Shown here piece after piece: positions 8,144 to 18,099 of a stretch of 64,000 nt of DNA. Position 1 is the first letter of the stretch; each line of letters starts with the position of its first letter. This DNA is from an uncultured Coriobacteriales bacterium (GTDB lineage Bacteria > Actinomycetota > Coriobacteriia > Coriobacteriales > QAMH01), in the NCBI GenBank assembly GCA_934646835.1, contig CAKUES010000003.1:62001-126000 (forward strand), given 5' to 3'. The notes below the pieces were generated by a model. That model searched no databases. It saw nothing but the letters and a program-made list of their open reading frames with translations, and was not told the DNA's origin. A program made the position numbers and the translations under genes.

Positions 8144-9073
8144 ATGTCTCAGATCTACGTTGTGGGTCACAAGAACCCTGACAACGACTCCATCATGGCT
8201 GCCTACACCTGGGCAAACCTCAAGAACATGATGGATCCTGACAATGAATACATCCCCGTCCGCCTCGGCCCCCTGCCTGCAGAGGCAGAGATGATCTTCG
8301 CCGAGTATGGTATCGAGGACGCGCCCGCCCTGATCGACCACGTCGAGGAGGGCGACAAGGTCTACCTCGTCGACCACAACGAGCTCGGCCAGGCTGTCGA
8401 CGGCATCGAGAAGGCCGAGGTCGTCGGCGTTGTCGACCACCATCGCATCGCAGACCTGCAGACCGCGGGCCCCATCGAGTTCCTCAACATGCCCGTTGGC
8501 TCCACCACCTCCGTCATCACGATGCTCTATGGCATCTGCGGCATCGACATCCAGGACGACATCGCAGCCTGCCTGCTCTCCGCCCTGCTGACCGACACTG
8601 TCATCATGAAGTCCCCTACCTGCACCTTCGTCGACGAGGAGCGCATCGACATGCTCTCCAAGCAGCTCGGCGTTGATGCGACTGAGTTTGGCATGAAGAT
8701 CTTCAAGTCCCGCGGCGGCGACGACGACGTCACCGTCGAGGAGATCTGCAGCCGCGACTCCAAGGAGTTCAACTTTGCCGGTCGCAAGGTCTGGGTTGCC
8801 CAGTACGAGACCGTCGATTTGGAGGGTATGCGCAAGCGCATCCCGGAGATCAGCGCTCAGGTCGCGAAGATCCAGGAGGAGGGCGGCTATGACGCAGCCC
8901 TGATGCTTCTGACCGACATCATCGTCGAGGGCTCCGAGTTCATCGCCGCTGGCGACGTCTCCTTCATCGAGGGCGGCTTCAGCATCAGCTTCGCTGATGG
9001 CTCCGTCTGGATGCCGGGCGTGCTCTCCCGCAAAAAGCAAGTTGCTGCCGTTCTCGCCGACTACGCCGGCTAG
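8144..9073 (+). CDS. ppaC: Manganese-dependent inorganic pyrophosphatase (family II)
   Basis: 309 aa cytosolic enzyme that hydrolyses pyrophosphate and so drives biosynthesis. It has the DHH-family layout: GHKNPDNDS (metal ligands) at the N-terminus, VDHNELGQ, the DHH motif VVDHHRIAD, and the C-terminal DHHA2 domain with the substrate-binding SRKKQ. The start ATG 8144 follows AGGAGGAG; an in-frame GTG at 8138 lies inside that ribosome site and is rejected. It has no CBS insert, so it is the short, unregulated type. A G+C-rich hairpin follows at 9083-9117. Confidence 0.96.
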   Translation: MSQIYVVGHKNPDNDSIMAAYTWANLKNMMDPDNEYIPVRLGPLPAEAEMIFAEYGIEDAPALIDHVEEGDKVYLVDHNELGQAVDGIEKAEVVGVVDHHRIADLQTAGPIEFLNMPVGSTTSVITMLYGICGIDIQDDIAACLLSALLTDTVIMKSPTCTFVDEERIDMLSKQLGVDATEFGMKIFKSRGGDDDVTVEEICSRDSKEFNFAGRKVWVAQYETVDLEGMRKRIPEISAQVAKIQEEGGYDAALMLLTDIIVEGSEFIAAGDVSFIEGGFSISFADGSVWMPGVLSRKKQVAAVLADYAG

Positions 9074-9082
9074 ATAGATTCT

Positions 9083-9117
9083 CTGTGGCCCTGCGTCATG
9101 TTGATGCAGGGCCACAG
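9083..9117 (+). terminator. Hairpin after ppaC
   Basis: 12-bp perfect stem CTGTGGCCCTGC / GCAGGGCCACAG with an 11-nt loop and no T-run. It lies between ppaC and nhaA and may be a terminator or an mRNA-end stabiliser. Confidence 0.6.
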
Positions 9118-9143
9118 CACTACACAGGGGTTTGATAACAAAC

Positions 9144-10781
9144 ATGGGTTTTTCTTCGAGTAACAATCTCATCTACACGCAGGCCGAACGCGACGCCAAG
9201 CGCCGCAGCTTCATCGACAGGGTCACCTCCGTCGAGACGCTCGGCTCCATCATGATGGTCACCGCTGCGGTCATCGCCATCATCCTGGCCAACACCGGTG
9301 CCTTCGAGCATTACGAGGACTTCCTCAACTTCCAGCTCGGTCTCACGGTCAACGGTTTTGGCCTCAACAACGTCTTCATCGGCTTCACCATCGAGGAATG
9401 GGTCAACGACGTTTTGATGACCCTGTTCTTCCTCTGCGTCGGCCTCGAGCTCAAGTACGAGTTCTTTGTCGGCGAGCTCAAGGACATCAAGGCCGCGCTG
9501 CTTCCCATCATCGCTGCATGTGGCGGCGTCATGGTGCCTATCATCATCTTCTTGCTGTTCAACTTTGGCAGCGAGCATGCAAAGGGCTTCGGTATCCCGA
9601 TGGCCACCGATATCGGCTTCGCCATCGGCGTCCTCACCTTGGTTGGCAAGGGTATTCCTAAGGGTCTGAGCGTCTTCTTGAAGACCCTCGCCATCGCTGA
9701 TGACATCATGGCGATCCTCGTCATCGCCATCTTCTACGGCCAGTCCCCCGACCCCTTCTGGCTGATCATGTCCGGCTTGGTCGTCTGCGTGCTCATGGCC
9801 TTCAACAAGATGGGCGTCTACTCCGTCAAGCCCTACGTGTTCCTCGGTATCCTGCTGTGGTTCTGCGTGTTCTTCTCCGGCGTCGAGTGCACTATCGCCG
9901 GCGTCATCCTCGCCTTCACCATTCCGACCAAGGCCGAGGTCAATCCTCGCGTCTTTGGCAAGTGGACCATCGCCAAGGTTCTCGAGGCGCGCGACCGCTA
10001 CATCCCCGGCGAGCCCATGCTCGCCCAGAAGGAGTACTCCGACCGCGTCTACGTCATCCACGAGATCTCCCGCCGCGTCGAGCCCACGCTCTCCCGTATG
10101 GACCGCAAGATCTCTCCTTGGTCCAACTACTTCATCCTGCCGGTCTTCGCTTTCTGCAACGCCGGTGTGCGCCTGGTGGGCGTCGACCCCATGGACATCG
10201 TCATCGACCCCGTCGTCCTGGGCGTCTTCTTCGGTCTCTTCATCGGCAAGCCGCTGGGTATCTTCCTGCTGAGCTTTGCCTCTGTTAAGGCCCTCAAGCT
10301 CCCTATGCCGACCAACTGCGCTTGGAAGCACATGCTCGGTGCCGGCATGCTCGGTGGTATCGGCTTCACGATGTCCATCTACGTTGCCAACCTGTCCTTC
10401 TACGGTGCAGGTAGCGACGAGGTCACGATGATGGCCAAGGCCGCCATCCTCTGCGCCTCCGTCGCCTCCGGTCTCGTCGGCGTTCTCTACCTCAAGGCAG
10501 TCATCGCCCGCGACCTCAAGCGCGGTGAGAAGCTCGACGACGTCGAGACCCTCGAGGAAGAGATCATCTCCGACGCTCAGCTGCTGAAGGAGATCTCCAA
10601 GACCGCGACCGACACCCAGATGGGCGAGGGCGAGCACCTCATCCTTACGGACTTCATGGGTCAGGTTTCCGACGATGACCTGCGCGAGGCCTTCGAGCGC
10701 GTCATCAACGAGGGCGACGTCTACATCTCGCCTGCAGAGGAGATTGAGAAGCACCGCAAAAAGCACGGGAAGCAGGGCTAG
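9144..10781 (+). CDS. nhaA: Na+/H+ antiporter NhaA
   Basis: 545 aa membrane protein with about 12 hydrophobic segments that exports Na+ in exchange for protons. The paired aspartates of the ion site are in KTLAIADDIMAILVIA, with ATDIGFAIGVLTL just before them. It is longer than E. coli NhaA (388 aa): there is an extended loop between residues about 265 and 320 and an acidic C-terminal tail of about 90 residues after the last membrane helix, predicted to be cytosolic. The start ATG 9144 has AGGGG 13 nt upstream; TTG 9132 is the alternative. It ends 7 nt before the mscS-type gene, suggesting one osmotic/ionic operon. Confidence 0.92.
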   Translation: MGFSSSNNLIYTQAERDAKRRSFIDRVTSVETLGSIMMVTAAVIAIILANTGAFEHYEDFLNFQLGLTVNGFGLNNVFIGFTIEEWVNDVLMTLFFLCVGLELKYEFFVGELKDIKAALLPIIAACGGVMVPIIIFLLFNFGSEHAKGFGIPMATDIGFAIGVLTLVGKGIPKGLSVFLKTLAIADDIMAILVIAIFYGQSPDPFWLIMSGLVVCVLMAFNKMGVYSVKPYVFLGILLWFCVFFSGVECTIAGVILAFTIPTKAEVNPRVFGKWTIAKVLEARDRYIPGEPMLAQKEYSDRVYVIHEISRRVEPTLSRMDRKISPWSNYFILPVFAFCNAGVRLVGVDPMDIVIDPVVLGVFFGLFIGKPLGIFLLSFASVKALKLPMPTNCAWKHMLGAGMLGGIGFTMSIYVANLSFYGAGSDEVTMMAKAAILCASVASGLVGVLYLKAVIARDLKRGEKLDDVETLEEEIISDAQLLKEISKTATDTQMGEGEHLILTDFMGQVSDDDLREAFERVINEGDVYISPAEEIEKHRKKHGKQG

Positions 10782-10788
10782 GTTTTAG

Positions 10789-11592
10789 ATGAACGAACTC
10801 GAGTCTTCAGTTGAATCCTCCAGTGCGTTTCTCAGTGGCGGTTACCTTAACGTGATCGCCACTGCGGCGGTTATCATCGTCGTCACCTTCGTCGTCTCCG
10901 AGCTCGCAGTCAGGGCAATGAGGAAGGCCTATCACGTTGCCGCCGATACAGAGAAGGCCGCTTCGATCCTGATCCTCGGCATCCGTATTGTCGTCTGGGC
11001 TATCGGTGCCTACATGCTCTGCAAGAACTGCTTCAACATCGACCTCTCCGTTGTCGTGGGTGCTCTTGGCGTTGGTGGTTTGGCTTTGTCCTTGGGCTTG
11101 CAGGACACGATCAAGAACATCCTCGGCGGCGCTCAGATCACCTTCAACAAGGAGTTTGGCATCGGCGACTGGATCAAGCTCGGTGGTATCGAGGGCACGG
11201 TCAAGGATGTCAACCTCCGCTATACCACTATCGAGGACGACATTGGGCAAACGCACTTGGTGCCAAACGCTGTAATCAACTCCTCCACGGTCACGCGCAT
11301 GCCGGAGTTCTTCCGTGTCCCGCTTGCCCTGACCCTCGCCCGCAACATCGACCTAGAGGCGGTCGAGGCCGCCGTTTGCGCTATTGCGGACAAGGCACTC
11401 GATGCCAAGGGCATGCGTTTCGAGGACAAGCATTCCGTGCTTGTCGAGGCGGGTGTCGGTGCATCCGGCGTGGAGGCGACGCTTGTTGTCTTCGCGACTT
11501 GGGATTTCTCCGGAGCGCAGGTCAAGTCGACCGTGCTCTCTCCGGTCATCGCCTACCTGCAGGAGAACAACTACATAGGACGCCTGGAGTAA
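10789..11592 (+). CDS. MscS-family small-conductance mechanosensitive channel
   Basis: 267 aa. Two N-terminal membrane helices precede the pore helix TM3 (VVVGALGVGGLALSLGLQDT), the glycine/alanine-rich signature of MscS, followed by the beta domain (GDWIKLGGIEGTVKDVNLR) and the alpha/beta C-terminal cage. Such channels open when membrane tension rises and release solutes on hypo-osmotic shock. The start ATG 10789 lies 7 nt after nhaA and has only a weak ribosome site overlapping the nhaA end (GGGCTAGG), consistent with translational coupling. A terminator follows. Confidence 0.9.
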   Translation: MNELESSVESSSAFLSGGYLNVIATAAVIIVVTFVVSELAVRAMRKAYHVAADTEKAASILILGIRIVVWAIGAYMLCKNCFNIDLSVVVGALGVGGLALSLGLQDTIKNILGGAQITFNKEFGIGDWIKLGGIEGTVKDVNLRYTTIEDDIGQTHLVPNAVINSSTVTRMPEFFRVPLALTLARNIDLEAVEAAVCAIADKALDAKGMRFEDKHSVLVEAGVGASGVEATLVVFATWDFSGAQVKSTVLSPVIAYLQENNYIGRLE

Positions 11593-11611
11593 GGCTCTAA
11601 GCTCTTAGCGG

Positions 11612-11652
11612 GGGGATCGGCTTCATCGCCGGTCCCTTGCTTGTTGTTTTTG
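11612..11652 (+). terminator. Terminator after the mscS-type gene
   Basis: Stem GGGATCGGC / GCCGGTCCC with a short loop, then TTGCTTGTTGTTTTT. Confidence 0.75.
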
Positions 11653-11836
11653 AGGGTTTCGGGGTTCGACACCGACTCCGAGCTCTTGCTGTGCCTTTGC
11701 CCGTAGCAGGTGTACCAACGGTAATCATTTAACACCCGTCTAACTTTGCACGTTGGTATCTCTATTATTGTTAGCTCCTACTCGTATAAAATGTAATTTC
11801 GTATTTTTGTATCTTTTCGAGTAAAGGAGCTGCCCG

Positions 11837-13594
11837 GTGCGTAACCAGGTTGAGCAGATTGTGACAAAAGCCTTGGAGGAAGCCGTCGCAGCAGGAGAGC
11901 TTCCCCTGGAGAACATCCCTGATCCGGGTCTGGAGCGCCCGCGCGACCGTTCCAACGGCGACTGGGCCACGACCGTGGCCATGCGCTGCGCCAAGCAGGC
12001 ACATATGAACCCCCGTCAGATCGCAGATGTTCTCGTCGCCCATCTCGAGGATTGCGAGCTCCTCAAGTCCGTCGAGGTCGCAGGTCCTGGCTTCATCAAC
12101 CTTCGCCTGTCCGACTCCGCGCTGCAGAGCATCTTCTCCACCGTGCGCGAGCAGGGTGCTGACTACGGCCGCAACAAGATCGGCGAGGGCACCAAGATCG
12201 ACGTCGAGTTTATCTCCGCAAACCCCACCGGCCCCATGCACCTCGGCCACGGCCGCTGGGCCGCGTTGGGCGACGCCATCTGCCGCGTCCTCGACTTCTC
12301 CGGCTTCGACGTCACGCGCGAGTTCTACATCAACGACGCTGGCAACCAGATGAACGTCTTCGCCGCGTCTGTTTCCAGCCGCTACCTGCAGGTCGTCAAG
12401 CTGATGGGGGAGGGCAAGACCCCCGCGGAGGCCTACGACGAGATTATCGCCAACACGGAGTTCTACCGCGACCAGCTTCCGGAGAACTGCTATGCCGGTG
12501 CCTACGTCATCGACATCGCCATCAAGATCATCGAGGAGCAGGGCACCAAGTGGGTTGACGCCACGGAGGAAGAGCGCGAGGCCGCCTTCATGGACATGGC
12601 CTACGAGGCCGTCCTCTCCCACAACAGGCAGGTCCTCGAGGACTTTGGCCTGGGCTTTGATGTCTGGTTCTCCGAGCGCACCCTGCATGCCAAGGACGAG
12701 GCCGGCGAGTCCATCATCTCCAAGACGATTGCAGAGCTCGACAAGCTCGGCTACATCTACGAGAAGGACGGCGCCACTTGGTTTAGGACCACGGACTTTG
12801 GCGATGACAAGGACCGCGTCTTGATCAAGGCGGACGGCTCCTACACCTACTTCGCCCCGGACATCGCCTACCACAAGAACAAGCTTGATCGCGGCAACGA
12901 CCGTTGCGTCGACCTGCTGGGCGCCGACCATCACGGTTACATCAAGCGCATCCAGTCTGTCGGCCACGTCTTTGGTCACCCCGGTCAGCCGGAGGTCGTC
13001 ATCGGCCAGATGGTCAACCTCTTCCGCGACGGCGTCGCCGTCAGGATGTCCAAGCGCACCGGCGAGATGGTGACTTTCGAGGAGCTCATCGACGAGGTTG
13101 GCGCAGACGCGACGCGCTACTTGATGCTGTCTCGCTCCACGGACCAGACCATTGACTTCGACATCACGGAGGCTAAGAAGCAAGACTCCTCCAACCCCGT
13201 CTACTACGTGCAGTACGCCCATGCGCGCATCTGCTCCATCCTGCGCAAGGCCGCAGGTGACGACGCCATAGTTGCCGATGACGCCGCTGCCAAGCTCATC
13301 CCCGCTGGTACCGACCTTTCCGTTCTTACCGACGAGGCGGAGCTTAACCTGGCCCGCAAGATCGACGAGTTCGGCGGTCTGGTCGAGGTCTGCGCACGCG
13401 ACCTGGCTCCCTTCCGCCTGACCTACTACGCGCAGGAGCTCGCCTCTTGCTACCACCAGTTCTACAACCGCTGCCACGTTCTCACCGAGGACGAGGCGCT
13501 TACGGCGGCTCGCCTCTACGTTTGCGACGCCACCCGCCGTGTCCTTGAGATTGCACTCGGCTTGCTCGGAGTGAGCGCGCCCGAGCGCATGTAA
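11837..13594 (+). CDS. argS: Arginyl-tRNA synthetase
   Basis: 585 aa class I synthetase. It has the N-terminal Add1 domain that recognises the tRNA D-loop, the HIGH-type signature in ANPTGPMHLGHGR, the KMSKS-equivalent VRMSKRTGEMV, and a helical anticodon-binding C-terminus ending in GLLGVSAPERM, the canonical ArgS tail. The start GTG 11837 has AAAGGAG 9 nt upstream. It is the first gene of a run with lysA 24 nt downstream and hom after that, an arrangement typical of Actinomycetota. Confidence 0.97.
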   Translation: MRNQVEQIVTKALEEAVAAGELPLENIPDPGLERPRDRSNGDWATTVAMRCAKQAHMNPRQIADVLVAHLEDCELLKSVEVAGPGFINLRLSDSALQSIFSTVREQGADYGRNKIGEGTKIDVEFISANPTGPMHLGHGRWAALGDAICRVLDFSGFDVTREFYINDAGNQMNVFAASVSSRYLQVVKLMGEGKTPAEAYDEIIANTEFYRDQLPENCYAGAYVIDIAIKIIEEQGTKWVDATEEEREAAFMDMAYEAVLSHNRQVLEDFGLGFDVWFSERTLHAKDEAGESIISKTIAELDKLGYIYEKDGATWFRTTDFGDDKDRVLIKADGSYTYFAPDIAYHKNKLDRGNDRCVDLLGADHHGYIKRIQSVGHVFGHPGQPEVVIGQMVNLFRDGVAVRMSKRTGEMVTFEELIDEVGADATRYLMLSRSTDQTIDFDITEAKKQDSSNPVYYVQYAHARICSILRKAAGDDAIVADDAAAKLIPAGTDLSVLTDEAELNLARKIDEFGGLVEVCARDLAPFRLTYYAQELASCYHQFYNRCHVLTEDEALTAARLYVCDATRRVLEIALGLLGVSAPERM

Positions 13595-13618
13595 ACCTGA
13601 GAAAGGAAGTCCTGTCCT

Positions 13619-14971
13619 ATGTCCCACTACGAGCGTACTGCCGTTGCCGCTGATAACCTCACCGTCAACGACCTCCTCGGTGTCGCACCTGTCACCACCA
13701 AGGTCGAAGACGGCGTTGTCTCCATCGGTGGCGTCCCCCTCGCTGACATCATCGAGAAATATGGCACCGCTCTGTATGTGTACGACGAGGCCACCCTGCG
13801 CAAGCAGCTTTCCGACTATGTGAGGGAGTTCAAGTCTCGCTACGAGAACAGTGACGTCATCTACGCGACCAAGAGCTTCTGCTGCGTTGCGATGACCAAG
13901 ATCGTTGCGGAGGAGGGCGCCCACATCGACGTCGGAAGCGGCGGCGAGCTCGCTTTTGCCAAGGCTGCGGGTTTCCCCATGGACAGGGTTTCCGTTCAGG
14001 GCAACAACAAGACCCCGGAAGAGATTCGCGAGGCCATCGAGGCCGGCGTCGGTTGCTTCGTGGTCGACACACATGAGGAGCTCGAGCGCATCAACCTCGT
14101 TGCACGCGAGAAGGACATCAAGCAGAAGGTCATCCTGCGCATCTGCCCCGGTGTCGAGGCCGACACCCTCGACTACATCATGACGGCTAACGAGGACTCC
14201 AAGTTCGGCTTCAACATCAAGAACGGAGCCGCCAAAGCTGCCACGGAGTACGCGCTGGCACACACCCACCTCAACATGGCGGGCTACCACATGCACATCG
14301 GCTCCCAGATCTTCGACTTGAGCTGCTGGCCCATTGCCATCAGGGTCATGTTCGAGTTCATGGACCAGATGCGCAGCGAGCTGGGCTACACGGCGGAGAT
14401 CTTTGACCTCGGCGGCGGCTTGGGCATCCCGTACCTAGTCACCGACAAGCCGAGCTCCATCGCAGAGTTCGCGGAGGTCGCCTGCAGCGCCGTCAAGGAG
14501 TGCGCTCAGGAGTTCGACTACCCGCTGCCCCATATCTACACGGAGCCCGGCCGCTCCATCAGCGCCAATGCAGGCGTTACGCTGTACACGATCGGCTCCG
14601 TCAAAGAGAACGGTGGCATCACCTATGTTGCCGTTGACGGCGGCATGACGGACAACATCCGCACGGCTCTGTATGATTCCGAGTACGAGGCTTTCGTGGT
14701 CGAGTCGGCGGACAAGCCGCGCGACATGGTCTGCGACGTCGTCGGCAAGCACTGCGAGAGTGGTGACGTCGTCGTCCGCAACCGCAGCCTGCAGCGCTGC
14801 GAGGCCGGCCAGCACGTCTGCGTTCTTGGAACGGGCGCTTACTGCAACGAGATGGCGAGCAACTACAACAGGCAGGTTCGCCCTGGTATCGTGATGGTTC
14901 GCGACGGCGAGGCCCGCTTGGTCGTTCGCCGCGAGACCTACGAGGACCTTTTGGCCCGCGACATCTACTAG
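13619..14971 (+). CDS. lysA: Diaminopimelate decarboxylase
   Basis: 450 aa PLP enzyme of the alanine-racemase fold that converts meso-DAP to L-lysine. Visible: the PLP lysine in VIYATKSFCC, the SGGEL segment, GFNI, the glycine loop FDLGGGLGIPY, EPGRSI, and the catalytic cysteine region near CESGDVV. The start ATG 13619 follows AAAGGAAG. It lies between argS and hom with small gaps, so the three are probably one transcript. Substrate supply could come from both ddh (29.9 kb) and dapL+dapF (42-44 kb) in this window. Confidence 0.96.
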   Translation: MSHYERTAVAADNLTVNDLLGVAPVTTKVEDGVVSIGGVPLADIIEKYGTALYVYDEATLRKQLSDYVREFKSRYENSDVIYATKSFCCVAMTKIVAEEGAHIDVGSGGELAFAKAAGFPMDRVSVQGNNKTPEEIREAIEAGVGCFVVDTHEELERINLVAREKDIKQKVILRICPGVEADTLDYIMTANEDSKFGFNIKNGAAKAATEYALAHTHLNMAGYHMHIGSQIFDLSCWPIAIRVMFEFMDQMRSELGYTAEIFDLGGGLGIPYLVTDKPSSIAEFAEVACSAVKECAQEFDYPLPHIYTEPGRSISANAGVTLYTIGSVKENGGITYVAVDGGMTDNIRTALYDSEYEAFVVESADKPRDMVCDVVGKHCESGDVVVRNRSLQRCEAGQHVCVLGTGAYCNEMASNYNRQVRPGIVMVRDGEARLVVRRETYEDLLARDIY

Positions 14972-15028
14972 CACTGGCGCGCGGCCTCATTTGATTTACG
15001 TTATCGACAAGTTGCACGAGGAGGCATC

Positions 15029-16312
15029 ATGCACAAGGTGAAGATCGGTCTTATCGGTTGCGGCACCGTTGGCGGTGGCGTTGTCAAGCTCCTGTTCAAG
15101 GAGGGCAGCAACTACCAGGACCGCTTTGGGCCGGAGATCGAGCTCGCCAAGGTCTGCTCGCGCACCAAGTCCAAGATCACGGCGCTCGGCGTGCCCGAGG
15201 ACCGCATCGTCGACGACTACATGGACATCGTCAACGACCCTGAGATCGACATCGTCGTCGAGCTCGTCGGCGGCACCGGCTTTGCCGGCGACGTCGTGCG
15301 CAACGCCCTCAAGGCCGGCAAGAACGTCGTGACGGCCAACAAGGCCCTGCTTGCAGAGTACGGCGAGGAGATCTTCACCCTGGCAGACTCTGGCTCCGGC
15401 AGCGTCTCCTTCGAGGCGGCCGTCGGCGGCGGCATCCCCGTCGTCGACCCGCTCAAGCGCAGCTTGGTCGGCAACCGCATCAACTCCGTCATGGGCATCC
15501 TCAACGGCACGACCAACTACATGCTCACCCGCATGAGTCAGGAGGGCATCAACTATGCCGACGTCCTCGCCGATGCACAGCGTCTGGGCTACGCAGAAGC
15601 CGATCCCACCGCTGATGTCGAGGGCCACGACGCCGCTGCCAAGATCGCGCTGCTGAGCTCCATGGTCTTCAATTCCCGCGTCAACGTGAAGGATGTCTAC
15701 ACCAACGGCATCTCCACCATCAGCCCTGTCGACTTCGAGCGCGCCCGCGCTATGGGCTACGTCATCAAGCTGCTGGCCATCGGCCGTCGTGCCGCCAGCG
15801 GCATCGACGTGCGTGTCCATCCCGCGATGCTGCCCGCAAGCCATCCCATGGCCTCTGTCAACGGCGTCTACAACGCCGTCTACGTCGAGGGCGAGCCCAT
15901 CGGCGACGTCATGTTCTTTGGCCAGGGCGCTGGCGAGGGCGCTACTGCGTCCGCCGTCATGGGCAACATCATCGACGCGGCTCGCTGTATCGACGAGGGC
16001 AGCCCCGTCGGCTTTGGCTGCACCTGCATCTACAAGCTTCCCTACATGCCCATCGAGGACTTGGAGTCGCGCTATTATCTCCGCATCGAGGTGAAGGACG
16101 TCCACGGCACCCTGCACGCGATCTCCGAGGTCTTCGACGAGTGCGGCATCTCCATCAAGACGCTCAACCAGACCCCGCTCAGCGACAGCATGAGCGAGAT
16201 GACCTTCGTTACCCACAGGGCCAAAGAGTCCGATGTCCAGCATGCGCTCAAGATGATCTCCGCGCTTGACTGCTGCGAGAGTATCGGCACCCTTATCAGA
16301 ATCGAGGAGTAG
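15029..16312 (+). CDS. hom: Homoserine dehydrogenase with C-terminal ACT domain
   Basis: 427 aa. It reduces aspartate semialdehyde to homoserine, the branch point towards threonine and methionine. It has the Rossmann start KIGLIGCGTVGGGVVKLL, NAD(P)-binding TANKALLAEYG, the catalytic region GILNGTTNYMLTRM, EADPTADVEGHDAAAK, and a C-terminal ACT domain (about 350-427) beginning YLRIEVKDVHGTLHAIS, the usual threonine feedback site. The start ATG 15029 follows GAGGAGG. It is monofunctional, without an aspartokinase domain. gatC follows 6 nt later. Confidence 0.96.
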   Translation: MHKVKIGLIGCGTVGGGVVKLLFKEGSNYQDRFGPEIELAKVCSRTKSKITALGVPEDRIVDDYMDIVNDPEIDIVVELVGGTGFAGDVVRNALKAGKNVVTANKALLAEYGEEIFTLADSGSGSVSFEAAVGGGIPVVDPLKRSLVGNRINSVMGILNGTTNYMLTRMSQEGINYADVLADAQRLGYAEADPTADVEGHDAAAKIALLSSMVFNSRVNVKDVYTNGISTISPVDFERARAMGYVIKLLAIGRRAASGIDVRVHPAMLPASHPMASVNGVYNAVYVEGEPIGDVMFFGQGAGEGATASAVMGNIIDAARCIDEGSPVGFGCTCIYKLPYMPIEDLESRYYLRIEVKDVHGTLHAISEVFDECGISIKTLNQTPLSDSMSEMTFVTHRAKESDVQHALKMISALDCCESIGTLIRIEE

Positions 16313-16318
16313 TAATTT

Positions 16319-16624
16319 ATGGCTTTGACTGAAAAGGACGTCCGCGACATCGCGGAATACGTCCGAATCGGGCTTTCCGACGAGGAGGTGGTCGCCATGA
16401 CCGCCGACCTCAACTCCATCATGGAGACCTTGAAGCCCATCACGGAGTTCGACCTCGAAGGTGTGGAGCCCACGTTCCACCCTATCGGCGACCTCTCCAA
16501 CGTCATGCGCGAGGATGTCGTGGGAACGCCCTTCCCGCGCGAGGTCGCGCTTTCCAACAGCCTCTCCGTCGAGGATGGCTGCTTTGACATTCCGTCTATT
16601 CTCGGTGGGGAGGGGGACCGCTAA
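16319..16624 (+). CDS. gatC: Asp/Glu-tRNA amidotransferase subunit C
   Basis: 101 aa. GatC clamps GatA to GatB in the complex that amidates Glu-tRNA(Gln) and Asp-tRNA(Asn). The family core is clear: an N-terminal helix (VRDIAEYVRIGLSDEE), LNSIMETLKPITEFD, then VEPTFHPIGDLSNVMREDV. The start has GAGGAG upstream. Its stop overlaps the gatA start by one base. Confidence 0.94.
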   Translation: MALTEKDVRDIAEYVRIGLSDEEVVAMTADLNSIMETLKPITEFDLEGVEPTFHPIGDLSNVMREDVVGTPFPREVALSNSLSVEDGCFDIPSILGGEGDR

Positions 16625-18099
16625 TGGCCGATTACCAGAACATGGGTATCCGCGACATCCACGAGGGCCTTCTCGCCAAGGAGTTCTCTGCCCGCGAGCT
16701 CGCAGAGGCCGCCTTTGACGCCATCGAGCGCAAGGACGGCCAGATTCACGCCTTCCTCGAGACCACGCCGGAGCTTGCCTACGCGCAGGCCGACAAAGTC
16801 GACGCCGCTGTTGCAGCAGGCGATGAGCTCGGCGTGCTCGCCGGCGTGCCCACTGCCTTCAAGGACAACATGAACCAGGTCGGCACCCACACCACCTGCG
16901 CTTCCAAGATGCTCGAGAGCTACGTGAGCCCCTTTGACGCCACCTGCGTTGCCAATGCGGTCAACGCAGGTGCCGTGCCCATCGGCAAGACGAATATGGA
17001 CGAGTTCGCCTTTGGCTCCACCACGGAGAGCTCCTACTTTGGCAAGACCAGCAACCCCTGGGATCTCGACCGCGTTCCCGGCGGCTCTTCCGGCGGCTCC
17101 GCTGCTGCCGTTGCCGCTGGCATGGCCACGGTCTCCCTCGGCTCCGATACCGGCGGCTCCATCCGTCAGCCGGCAAGCTTCTGCGGTGTCGTTGGCTTGA
17201 AGCCCACCTACGGCGTGGTCAGCCGCTATGGCGTCGTCGCCTTCGGCTCCTCCCTGGATCAGGTGGGTCCCTTCGCGCGCAGCGTCGAGGACGCCGCCTA
17301 TGTGCTCAACGCCATCTCCGGCCATGACCCGCATGATTGCACCAGCCAGCCCTGCGACGTGGACTTCACCAAGGTGCTCGGCATGGGTGTCGCCGGCATG
17401 AAGATCGGCGTCGTCCCCGCCTTCATCGAGATGGAGGGTCTCTCTTCCGAGGTCCGTGATGCCTACCTCAAGGCCTGCAAGGACCTCGAGTCCCTGGGTG
17501 CAGAGATTGTGGAGATCGAGCTGCCCCATGCAGAGGCCGCCATCAGCGCGTACTACGTCATCGCCCCGTGTGAGGCGTTCTCCAACCTGTCTCGCTTCGA
17601 CTCTGTCCGCTACGGTCACGTTGCCAGCGGTCGCGACCTGGGCGAGCGCTATGAGAAATCTCGTGCAGAGGGCTTTGGCCCGGAGGCCAAGCGCCGCATC
17701 ATGCTCGGCGGCCACCTGCTTGCCAGCGGCGTGTACGACAAGTACTACTATCCCGCGCAGCAGGTTCGCACGCTGATCACGCAGGATTACGTGAAGGCCT
17801 TCAACAAGGTTGACACCATCATCATGCCCACCGCCCCCAGCGTCGCCTACAAGTCCGGCGAGATGAGCGACCCTGCGCGCATGTACCTGTCCGATATCTT
17901 CACGATCAGCCTCAACATCGCCGGTAACGGCGGCATGAGCCTGCCCGTCGGCTTTGGTGCCAAGACCGGCATGCCCGTCGGCCTGCAGATCATCGGCCCG
18001 CAGTTCCGCGATGAGCTGATGATCCGCGTTGCGTCTGCACTCGAGACTTGCTGTGGCATGGCCGGCAAGGTTGCGCCGTTTGAAGGAGGTGCCAACTAA
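16624..18099 (+). CDS. gatA: Asp/Glu-tRNA amidotransferase subunit A
   Basis: 491 aa amidase-signature protein that releases ammonia from glutamine for the GatB kinase/transferase site. The Ser-cisSer-Lys triad is intact: Lys in GVPTAFKDNM, the glycine/serine loop VPGGSSGGSAAAV and nucleophile segment GSDTGGSIRQPAS. FCGVVGLKPTYGVVSRYG is the standard GatA block. Translation is coupled to gatC (overlap TAATG) and to gatB (overlap TAATG), so the three subunits are made together. Confidence 0.97.
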   Translation: MADYQNMGIRDIHEGLLAKEFSARELAEAAFDAIERKDGQIHAFLETTPELAYAQADKVDAAVAAGDELGVLAGVPTAFKDNMNQVGTHTTCASKMLESYVSPFDATCVANAVNAGAVPIGKTNMDEFAFGSTTESSYFGKTSNPWDLDRVPGGSSGGSAAAVAAGMATVSLGSDTGGSIRQPASFCGVVGLKPTYGVVSRYGVVAFGSSLDQVGPFARSVEDAAYVLNAISGHDPHDCTSQPCDVDFTKVLGMGVAGMKIGVVPAFIEMEGLSSEVRDAYLKACKDLESLGAEIVEIELPHAEAAISAYYVIAPCEAFSNLSRFDSVRYGHVASGRDLGERYEKSRAEGFGPEAKRRIMLGGHLLASGVYDKYYYPAQQVRTLITQDYVKAFNKVDTIIMPTAPSVAYKSGEMSDPARMYLSDIFTISLNIAGNGGMSLPVGFGAKTGMPVGLQIIGPQFRDELMIRVASALETCCGMAGKVAPFEGGAN